Origin: Paragordius varius
Lineage: Eukaryota > Nematomorpha
Assembly (NCBI GenBank): GCA_964247055.1
Contig: OZ176051.1
Coordinates: 7,936,001-8,000,000 of the forward strand
Length of the DNA stretch: 64,000 nucleotides
Reading direction: 5' to 3'
Part shown: piece after piece, positions 24,534-35,500 of the stretch
Position numbering within the stretch: position 1 is the stretch's first letter
Layout: each line of letters starts with the position of its first letter
Notes under the pieces: generated by a model
What the model was told of the DNA's origin: nothing
What the model saw: only the letters and a program-made list of their open reading frames with translations
The model's database searches: none
Translations under genes and position numbers: made by a program

Positions 24534-25299
24534 ATATATTATAAAATAAATCAAAAACAAAACAATTTAAACATTTTAGTTTATATGTGGGCTCCGTAAG
24601 TACAAATTTTTTCGCTCTTTTTTGAACTGGTTTTCTTAAAATAAACGCAGCCGATATTATGTGATAAAACTTTAAATATATGCTATATTTTGATATCAAC
24701 TAAAAATATTTTTAAATATTTAATCCTTAATAGTTTGTTTTGAAGCGCACTTCATACTGTTTTGAGACATGATGGAAACATATATAATAACACCTTTACT
24801 ATTAATTGGATGATGCTCAACATTTCTAACCCTCATTACTCTGATTACAATATTCCTTCGTGTTCATATTCATGTTATATATAAATTGTGTTTTTACATA
24901 TATTTAATAAAATTTAAAACGAACATATCAAAATTCTGAAACGATAGAAATGTTCAGCATATCACCGAATTATTAGAATAGTATTTTTATTATATCAGAT
25001 TTTTTATACCCTTTCTCTATTTTATTGTTTTGCATTTTATATCTATTATGCATATTTTAGTGATGTTTTTCGGAATAAAGCATATAACTTTCCCAAAATT
25101 TTGTTCAACAAAATATGCGCAAATCTTGCCATTTTCAGATATGGAGTTACTACAAAAGGATAATACCTTTCTTACATCACATATAAGGCCCATCAAAAGC
25201 ACTATGATTCTGATACATTTTTCTCTCAAAAGTATATTTCAACTTGATTTTAATGCTAAAATTAGGTTTATTTCTATAAAAATCACATCTTACACAGAA

Positions 25300-27553
25300 A
25301 AAGTGGTTTGTTCATTATTTTTAAATTTTACCAGCACATATGTCATGATGGCTAAAATTTTACCTACAGGTTTATGCATGAAATAACAAATTTTAAGTTT
25401 TTTCGCATAAATTTTCTATTTCGGTGCATCATTGTTATTGGGGTACCATTTGCAATGGTTTTAATTTATTCACGCATTTTTTATGTATATTTGAATTAAA
25501 GGACTGAAAGGAATGTGTAGTATCTAAGTGTAAAGCAAACTCATTTTTCGAGAACTTTTTAGGTGTCAAAGATTTTTATCGCGTAATATCATCATTTTTG
25601 CGTTTCATTGTTAAAAAATCTCAGACTTTCGGATCCGACATCTATAATTTTTAAAATATTGTTATTTATGATTAGTTTAACATATTAGCGATATTTTTAG
25701 GAATAAAGCATTTAGCTTTGGAATAAATATTTTTATTCTAAAAATGTGCAATATAGATATATTTTGATTATGGAGCAATTAGCAAAGCTTCTGATATTAC
25801 TCGTAAAATTCAAAAGTAAATGCACCATGATAATAGTTTCCATCAGAATGTACAGAATATTTTTTATCCTCCGATTTTGTGCGCATGTTATGACATCTGA
25901 AAATATTTTAAAAATGCACACTTTGTAAAAAATTTAATTTTATCAAAGTTTTGATAAACCGTCAGTATTTCGGGCATGGTGAAAACGCTCTAAAAACAGT
26001 TTGAGATATTAAACATTTCTATATATAATGCGAGGATGCCTAATATTCACTACAGAATTTTGATTTTATGATTATCATTTTTCATAACAAAAATTCTGAG
26101 GTGATTTAAATGTCAGCGACATGAAATTATATCGAAAAAGTTTTTTTATTATATTTAGTTTTACCGTTTTTACCATCTTAATAAATTACATAATATATGA
26201 TCAAAATTTTAATAAAAATATTTTTTTAACAAAGCATTTTTTTTCCTGATATCATAATCTACCATATATTATTCTTATCACAAATTCTAGGCTTTTTGGG
26301 ATGAAAAAATTAGTCTGTTTTAAAGAGGGTCAAAAATTTAAGACTTTGGGAGTTCACGTGTATTAAATTTAAATTCTATAAAATTTGCTCATTAAATTTA
26401 GTAGTATATTCTTTCATTAATTTAATTTAGCATAATGTGGGTAAATTATTCGATCTTTCGATACGGACTTGTTACCACAGAAGGTAAATAATTTTTCTTA
26501 AATTAGTCGTAAGACCAAAAGTAATAGCAACATAACAATCCTGATACATTTTTTCTATTAGAATATATATTTCATCAAAACATTTTTTATTTCCCCCGAA
26601 AAAATCACTAACGTTTGCTTTCAAAGTTAAATTAATTAATCGCAATATTAAATTTTAGCTCGGTTTTTAAGCCTTCAAGGTAGGTTTTCCAAAGATCTCT
26701 TCTTTTAAATTTAATTATAAAAATATTTATTATTATGGACGACATTTATATTTGCCGCCAATTTTTTAATTTGTCGCTGAAAAAACTGGAATAATTAAGC
26801 ATACTATAATATTCATTGGTTACTGTGTAGCTATCAATCTTAATTCAGTGAGAACGCACACCTCACTAATTTCGACAAAATGCTTTTTAACCAAATCGAT
26901 CACTTTTTTTGTACTAAGAAATCTTATTTAAAGAAGCTGGTTTAAAATACATGGACCATCTGAAAATAGTAATTAATACCAAATGTGTTATTACCCATAA
27001 AGATTGAATAGAAACACCAGGCTAGACACACTACTAAAAGAATATCCATATAAGAATTTTCCATTCATATTGCTAAAACAATCGAAATTCCCTTTGTCAC
27101 AAATATTGTCACCAAAACGACTTTTTGAGACGCAAAAGTCCAATAAATTATATTAGTTGCTAAAACTATATAATAAAAACAAAAGTCGCCGTACATAATA
27201 AAAGCGGTGATTCTACAAAACTTCAAGCGTAAAGGCCTAAAAGTCCAAAAAATACTTAAAGTTTAACTGAATTTCAAGGCAAGTAGTTTATGGAATAATG
27301 ATAAAATTTATAAAAATAGCTGATACGGTGTAAGCTAAACCTGTATGTCTGTTCTCAATATATTTAAAAGTATATTACTTACAATAAAAGTTTTAACGAA
27401 AAATAAATTTAAAAATAATAATTTGGTATTTAAACCGTTTATTACGCTATTGAGTTGTTACCGAAATTTATTTAATAACTTGGTTCTGTGTCAATATATA
27501 AATATAGATAAGAAAATAGAAATAAGTGACCTTTTATAGATATTTTGATTTTA
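25300..27553. repeat. Diverged R1/R2 fragments, downstream of Rab8
   Basis: A repeat-derived tract. A piece near 25480-25535 matches an R2 end (GGACTGAAAGGAATGTGTAG). Boxes near 25690-25930 and 26390-26630 match R1 outer arms (for example GGAATAAAGCATTTAGCTTT). From 26650 to 27553 I see no recognisable feature; this is the 3' flank of the minus-strand Rab8 gene. Confidence 0.45.
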
Positions 27554-29427
27554 TCAAAGAATAACACATCTAAACATGTTAAAGAAAAATGAATTTTGTT
27601 CAGATTTTCTTTGCATTAAGTTTATGTTTGTGGAAGTTGAGGATTTGGAAATCATATCGGAATTTTGGGTTTGAGTTTTCGATAATTTCTAAAAACATAA
27701 AAATTAAATTTTATTTATATTAATCTTCTTAACATTAATACAATAGTTAAATAAAAAAAACATACGGATCATCAGTGAACAACATTAAATATAATACAAA
27801 AAGCTATTTTTCGATAATTTATGACGCATAAAATATTTTATGTTAATCTTTGTGGTAATTCATTTAAATATTTAATTGGATTCGTTCATCTTATAATAAA
27901 ATTTTTTATGTATTAAATAAAATGTATGCAGGAGAGTCAACATGCGGTGCACGAATGGAAAATAAATAGGCAAATAAGTTTTTTCTGACAATTAATAAAC
28001 AAAAAATGGTGAAATAAAATTGCCTTTATATTGTGTTCGTATTTTTACAGATTTATGTTCAAAATTTGATAAAATATTATAATGCCCATAACTTTTAAAT
28101 ACAAACCCCCGTAAAATTGAGATAAATTTTAGAGATGACATACTCCTAACTAAACCCAAATATTAGAAAATAAACGTCGCACAAGACCGATGCTTCTGGA
28201 AAGAGCTATTAAAAATATGTTTACCTCTTTGTTAAAGCTAAAGCGTTTAAAAGAAAAAACATTTCTTATGTACCTCCATAAAATATCCATGTTCATTGCT
28301 TATAAAGTTGATTAAAGTTATATCCATTAATAATTTGTATAATTTGAAAAAACAAAATAAGCGGTTAGTAGTCAAAAGTAATATAAAAGCTGGGTGAGTT
28401 AAATAAGAGAAAAAATGTGTCTCCCGCATGAGAGAAAACTGTATAATTTAAGCATGCACACCTTTTATGTGAAATGGGTAACCCTCACATACTTATGCAA
28501 GATAATTATCTGGTTTCAAACTCAATCCTTCCTTAGAGAATTGCCCGAATTATTTACGCTTAAATAATTTTAATTAGTCTTTATAATCCTGTAATTTTTT
28601 AAACGATAATTAACAATCAGTTGAAATATTATGAAAATAAGTAGGGATAACATTAAAATATGATTGATTAACCAATTTTATGGTTAAATAAACAAATTAT
28701 TCAGATAAAATACTAACCATTCTTTCATCAGCTTTGTCCTTAATATTTTTCGCAAGTGTGTAAAAGGCTAACTCAACATTGATTCCGGATTTGGCACTGG
28801 TTTCCAGAAAAGCTACATTTTGTTCATCGGCTAACTTTAATATAAAATATAACATACCTTTTGTCCCCTTTCTTTTGATATTTTTCTGAGTTGGGGAGGG
28901 ATATCACATTTATTGCCACAAATTATTTTTTCAACACCCGTATTGGAACTTCCAACTTGTTGTTTGGTATGAGGAGAAATGGTGTTTGTATGTTCTTCTA
29001 TATTACGAATCCAATTGGAGATGTTTTCAAAAGATTTTTCATTTGTTATATCATACACTAATATAATTCCCTAAAACAAAGTAATTTGAAACAAATACCA
29101 TTGCTCCTCTATAATATGCTGTCGTTATAGTTCTAAATCTTTCGTGGCCTGCCGTATCCCTATAAAAAGTTTTTTTATTTAAATAAACCATATTTGCAAT
29201 TTGACACGTTTACCATCCACATCAATAGTTTTTATTTTGAAATCAATGCCTATAATGTTTATGATCACGAAAATACCTATTGTAGCAATAAACGTTGTGT
29301 TAAATGCATCATCTGAAAACCTAAAAAGTAGACAAGTTTTTCCAACACCAGAATCACCGATTAACAAAATTTTAAATAGGTAATCATAGGGGACTTTAAC
29401 AGCAGTAACAGATGCTGAAACCATCAT
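27554..29427 (-). CDS. RAB8: Rab8-type small GTPase
   Basis: Six exons (29277-29427, 29189-29249, 29099-29159, 28858-29070, 28718-28834, 27554-27688) give 245 aa. Visible motifs: [19 protein letters not shown] (P-loop), [14 protein letters not shown] (switch I), DTAGHERF (switch II), [25 protein letters not shown] and ETSAKSG. The tail ends [12 protein letters not shown], matching the SFFRCVLL end of Rab8 and giving a CaaX-type geranylgeranylation site. Rab8 directs exocytic traffic to the plasma membrane and cilia. The first four introns are 27, 29, 28 and 23 nt; the fifth is 1,029 nt. Two oddities: the catalytic switch II Gln is His here, and about 15 extra residues (within [13 protein letters not shown]) precede GNKCD. 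The start is one of two adjacent ATGs (29427/29424). Confidence 0.93.
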
Positions 29428-29553
29428 ACATAATAAATAACACACATTGCCGAACGCAATGTACCGAATCAAAGCTGATTAAATAAGTATAAATATCGTG
29501 TTGGTGTGACGGTAATTTTAAATATATATATTTTCAGACTTTGTGATAACATA
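29428..29553. promoter_or_regulatory. Shared divergent promoter region
   Basis: Only 126 bases separate the start codons of Rab8 (-) and the claudin-like gene (+), which point away from each other. Any promoters must lie here or within 5' untranslated introns. A TTTTCAG acceptor-like site lies 17 bases before the claudin-like ATG, so a 5' UTR intron or trans-splice site is possible. No core promoter motif was identified. Confidence 0.45.
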
Positions 29554-32500
29554 ATGCTCCCTACTTCTGCCAAAGTTTCTGTGCTAAGTCTTTTTTTAAC
29601 TACAATACTCAGTGGTGTTGGGATTTTTTCCAATTTTTGGGCCCTTTGCTATTTTGGAACTTTTGGTCTTTGGCAATTTTGCTCAGTCAATCAGTGTTAT
29701 TATACATGGGATCGATTCGAGATGTTCACGAAAAGTGCGGACCAATTTCCTGGTATGAAAATATTCAAATATTTATTTAACCCATATCCATTAAAAATTT
29801 AATATTTTTAATTAACATTACACCTGCATGTCGTTATGCGCGTACAAAAGGGAGGAATAAAATATATTTTAATGGATGTAATTTGTATTATAACTGTCAA
29901 TCCATAAAAGTATTAGAAATTAATTATCATTATTATACTACCGTTGTTTATTATGTGAATGAAAAGGGTAAGTGTTTAACCTTAACCCCAATTTAATCAA
30001 TACGCGGTGTATAAATAATTTATAACTTTCGCTTTAGATAATGGTAATATGAATGTTAATAGGAATGCAAGCTATTCTTACCTGATATAATTAAACAAAT
30101 TTTATATAAACATATGTGTTATAAGTATTGATTTCAACACCTTCCATCTTGGATTTAAAAGCTATTATATTTGTTCTCAATAATTTTTTACTTCAGTTCA
30201 ATGGATCAATAAACTTTATTTAACCTGCCATCATGCGTGAAATAGCATTCCTGTGCCAATAAATAGGTTTTTCCCTTTTGAGCAGTGTTAATTCTCTCTA
30301 TACCTGAGAGCCATATGTGAGCTTATTTTTTTCCACTCTAAAAACCTATAAACGGCTTGCTTGGTTTAATTTAGCGTTAGCATTGCTTTCACGAAATGCA
30401 TGGTGAGAAAAAATTTTATATATGTTATTAAAATTACCAGGCCATAATTTTTTTGTAGCCGCATATTAAAGATATATCCCAGCTTGCCTAAATACATCAA
30501 AATTAGCTAAAATTGATATAATTTATTTCAAATCTCCTAATCATATCTATAGAGAGAAGCAGGAAGTGGATAAGTTTTTTTTGGTTGAGCGAAATATAAA
30601 TAAATTTACACACTTTCATATATGTTTATGAGAATTTATTTTATATATATCATATATACAAAATGTATAATTAACGGTTAAAATAACATTGAGTGGCCTA
30701 TATATCACAGGTATGTGAAAAATAACTCCATTATACGTAATTTGCACACAGAAAATTATATACATGTACACATATATTTGCAATGAAAAAAAAAAGTTTA
30801 AAAAAAGCATTTTCTCTACACCTTAAAATGACCTAAACCATTCTTTCAAAAACGAGGTTCGAACGAAATTCAAGCAATTTTTAATTACAATGCACATTGG
30901 CTTTATGGCCTAGCTTGCATTCCGTGATTCTTTTTTCACGCTCGTGGAAATTTAATTTAAATAAATTTATGTTTAAATTATAAAAATGTATATAATAAAC
31001 ACGTTATAACTTATTGATTTTAAATTATACTACATTAAATTATTTGCTGTAAAAATACCTGGTTATTGTTTTATTATACAGTATTATTTGATGTAATAAA
31101 AATTAAATAAATATATATTGTGTGTTTCTTCTTTCATTCCATTTTTTCGCATACAGTTATAACTATCACTCGTTATTTATGGCTCTGTTTTTATTTCATA
31201 TATTTATAATCGCGTAAATAATACTTAATATTATTATTTGAATACCTGTGCTCTTTTACCTCAAAAATATTTTAAACCATCCCTATCATTATCACAATAT
31301 ATATACACTTTGCAAAAACTTCTATAAAACATATCAATTTATTTCTTTTTTTGTATTCAAAGATTGGTATTTTTGGTAATAATTTTATATAAATATATTT
31401 TTGTCATCAATTAAATATTTATTTTGTTAATATTTCTTAATTTTTTTATGCATCAATTACGTACTCCACATATATGTGATTTTTGATTAAACACTAAAAA
31501 CAAAAGTTAAAATAGGGCGTGTGGCGTACCTGATTTATTGATAATTTATTTATTATTAATTGTAAATTATAAAATTTAACCTTTCCAATACAAACATTTT
31601 TGAAGCATAAAAAATTGTTTATTTTACGCAATTTTACTTTATTCCATATTAAATGAGTTTATTGCCGATCACTTAAAACACTAATAATTTATTTTTAATA
31701 TCTCTTTTTAGCTTCCGGTGTCATTTATATCGATTACTACGATCTATTCTTTAAATGACATAATCTGTTTAAGGAGGATATCCTGAAATTTACACCTCTA
31801 AGTGTTTTCAATCCTTTATCAGTATTATAAGTAGTATTTCGCGGTTTTAGTCATCAGTTTATAGAATCCCAACTTTTTCCTTTTTCCCCCCCTCTAAAAA
31901 ATGTTTCGGTCCGGTGAAAAGGTGTTGGAAAGGGAACGTGACATTGAACGCGTATATTATCCGAATGAACCAATGACCTATCCTGTTGTGGGAACGACTA
32001 TGCAAGGTGGCGGAGCTGCTGGTAACACTATACGTTATTCTGGTTATCCTAATGTTATTACAAACACCACCCTAAACACTGCTGCTGGACCAAATCAACA
32101 ACAGCAACAGCAGCAGCAAACTCAACAAATGCCTGCCCAATTTTTCGCTACAACACAAATGCAACCGGGCCAAGCTCCCATGCAATTGCCCCAAACCACG
32201 GTTAACACATATGTGGGGGGTGGAGGAGGAAACACACTCCCACGAGGCGAAACTAATGTTATTGGTCGACAATCTATGCGAAGAAATGGAGGTGGTGGGA
32301 CACTTCAAAGAGGAGATATTGCCGCCGCTAATAACAATGGGGACAATGTTAGTGAATGTCGATCCTGTTCCATATGTTCATCAGAACGCTCAGTAGCTGA
32401 AGATGCTTATAGGCAAAAAAAGAAACGACGCATGTTGGGTAAATCATTTCCCCTTGCAGCTTTGTTAATTGGTTTACTCATCTGCGTGAGTTTTATCAAT

Positions 32501-35500
32501 TGGATTGGTATATGGAGTCCTTTTTGGGCACTGGCAAGGAATCCGTTCCTTATATATCCCGTTACATCGACCACCACTGTGAACACAGGGGTCCGGGGTG
32601 TCGGTGGCTCCGGCGTTGGAGGAGCCGGTGATATTCCTGTACTTTTGAATCCACAAACAGTTCAACCGCCAGGCGGCCGCATTGGTATCGGGAATCCCAT
32701 TTTTGGACACTTGGGTATATGGGCCTATTGTGCACCAAGAAGTTTTTGTGTGACATACCCGTATGGCAGGGCCAGACCTTATGGATTTTTTTCAGCTGCA
32801 GCCTTTTCCCTGTCATTAGCCGGGCTTGGAGGCTTTTTTACCCAACTTTTTGGTGGTCCCTTGTTGGGTAACTTGGTGGGTGGGCTAGGGTTCGGCGGTG
32901 GTTTACCAGGTGCCCTGGGTCCCGGATTCGCTGGTTTAGGTGGTTTTGGGGGAACGGGTGTCCTAGTCAAAAAGCGAAGTTTACGCGACGACACCATGGA
33001 TGATAGCAACAATGCAATTTTTAATAGTCAAAACAATTTTTATTCCTATAAATTGCCAATTCACTCACAACATAAACGTGATATATCTCCTTCATCATCT
33101 GATCCCTTTTTACGTCGCTCTGGACGCCGACAAATACAGCCTCAATCTCACATTTCAGCATACGGTATAAATCCACAAGCCTACCACCAGCCTGCGTTTG
33201 GCATGAATACGGGTGTACCCCGTTCACTCGCATCAGTATTACCCAGTAATATAACGCACCCATTCTTTTTTTATGATGTGAAAAGCCCGGATGGAATAAA
33301 TCCCAAATTGAAAGACATTGTCAGTTTCGTTAAACACTACAAGGAAAAATTGGAGAACCCCAAGAACAGGGGAGGAACTGCTACCGGTAATGCAAATTCA
33401 TCCCCTACCTTCCAACGAGCTGGTAATGTGAATGATCTTGATGGTAATCGATCCATTCGTCGTCAAATGGACTCCTCCCCATACAACGCCGGTAAGGATG
33501 GTTCGGTCAAAGAAACCGATCCTGATTCTTCCCTATCCCGTAACAATCGACAGCTCATAAATCAACCTTTGATGGATATGGGTGCAGGTATAGGGGGCGG
33601 TTCACTCATGAACAGTGGCTGGGGTCTTGGCAATTTGGGGTTAGGTGGATTGGGTGCCTTAGGCTTGGGCGCTTTCGGAAATCGATTTGGGGGTCTTAAC
33701 GGTCTCCTTGGGTCTCAACAAGCCCTAGTGGCGTTTGCTTTGTTACAACCCGGCCCCGAGGGTATACCTTTGCCTGAAAATTTTTTGTTCTCCCTTCCGG
33801 GTAGCATAAGTCCTTTCGCTTACTTCCGGAATCGTGTGCGGGAAAATGTTGGTACGCTATTAATATAACTATTTACATTTAGTTTTGGGATTAATATGTT
33901 TCTAAATTATTAGATCTTAATAATTTTTAGTATCTATGGATTATTTATAAAATTATATTCCATACTAATTGAATCCTACCTAATACACTGCATTAAATGT
34001 TTTAAAGTTAATATTTATTGCTGTTATTGTTTACACGAAAAAAGATTAATTAAAAATATTTAATTTACATTTTTTCCTTAAGGCTAACTAAACATCAAAC
34101 TACTATGATAACAAACATATAAGGTCATTTATGACTCATTGTAAAAGAGAGCTAAAAACTTTACATAAAATTTTTGAAAAAAATTTACAATCTAAATTTT
34201 AGCCATAACATTGATTGAAATTGATACATGTAATAATATACTTACAACATTGTAAAATTTTATTTTTACTCTAATCTAATGGTTAGAACAAGCTTGTTCA
34301 CATCTTTTTTACCTTAAAACATACATACGCGCATGTTATAATTTAGCTGAAAAATTAAACATAAAACCTTATACACAAAATATTTTATCGATCTAAAATT
34401 CGAAGGACATTTTTGTTTTTTAATATGTTTTATATATATATTAATATGTTGTAAAATTTACCTGTTTAAATGCTAAAAAAATTATATTAACTTAAAGCTA
34501 TAGGAAATCATCCATAGTTAATAAAAACAATAATTGGGGTATTTTCCAATACTTTGTTCTCTATTGGTAATGACACACATGTGACAAAACTAATCAATAC
34601 CTATATCATAATTGTGTTAATGTTCTCAAGGACAATTTTTTTAAATAAAATTTTTTAATATAACTCTTGCCTTAATAATAATGAACTCTGTAGCATGAAT
34701 GTCTTTTGTATTCATGACATAGTTTGTTTTACAAATATTGATTTTGGTTCATAGAATATATTATTTGATATCCGACCTTATTAATTATTTAATTGAGTCT
34801 GTATTTCGATTTTTCGCAATAATTTTTCGGCTATTTCTGTCTTTTATAATTTAAAAGTTTTGTCGAAAATTTAACGAATTAATTAGGGTTTTTAATTGTT
34901 TCTTATATGTTATATTTATATAATTTAAAAATTTTAAGCCTTTTTAGATATACACAAATTTTTCGCATGTTTAATCCTTCAATACTGTTAAGCTAATATA
35001 CGAAAGCCGCCACCCCTTAAAGTGATTCCATCATTGTTTAGCGCCTATTTCCGATTTTTAAATACAGATATAGTGCTTAAAAATACTACGGTTCGAAAAT
35101 GTGGTTTATTTGAAGGATTATTTTGACATATCACGGTGATGATGGATATCTCTTAGTTTGAATACAAACTTTGGGGCATTTGAGGCAGCTTGGACTATAA
35201 CGTTCTGTTGCTACGTATCTGTGCGAGGAATCGATTCTGCTGTAATTTTTTTGATCCTAGGGCAGTTTAGGTGCATTCCATGTTTTCCAGATCCTTCTAC
35301 TGAGTCCAACATAAAAAGCCTTTTCTATTATCAGCTCTCCACACATAATTGAAGAATTTTAGTTGAAGTTATTAAGGTAGGATTTGTTTGTTTCATCATT
35401 TTGCTTAGTTCTCATTATGTATATAAAACATTACCTATAGGACCAAAATTTAAATGCGTTAAATTTATTGCAATCGGTAATGAGGGTCCACCTGGAAAAC

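Larger units (their letters stand above)
23735..25300. repeat. Palindromic repeat R1, copy 2 (interrupted)
   Basis: Left arm 23735-23953 and 24534-24850, right arm about 24900-25300, centred near 24870. The left outer arm (TGGTGCTTTTGG, ATATCAGAAAATGGCA) is inverted relative to the right one (GCCATTTTCAGATATGGA, AAAGCACTATGATTC). The left arm is split by a 572 bp MITE inserted at TTAA, so it continues directly into TGTGGGCTCCG at 24589 once the MITE is discounted. A TA tract lies at its left edge. Confidence 0.65.

Noticed and set aside
25030-25386. 118-codon plus-strand frame
   Set aside because: Falls inside palindromic repeat R1. The composition is typical of AT-rich chance translation and it is not shared as a frame by the other copies.
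29201-29383. Plus-strand frame across Rab8 exons 1-2
   Set aside because: Antisense shadow of Rab8 exons and a tiny intron.
32072-33263. Several frames overlapping the 655-aa gene in other frames and strands
   Set aside because: Shadows of a GC-richer coding region. Only the long plus-strand frame has consistent protein features.
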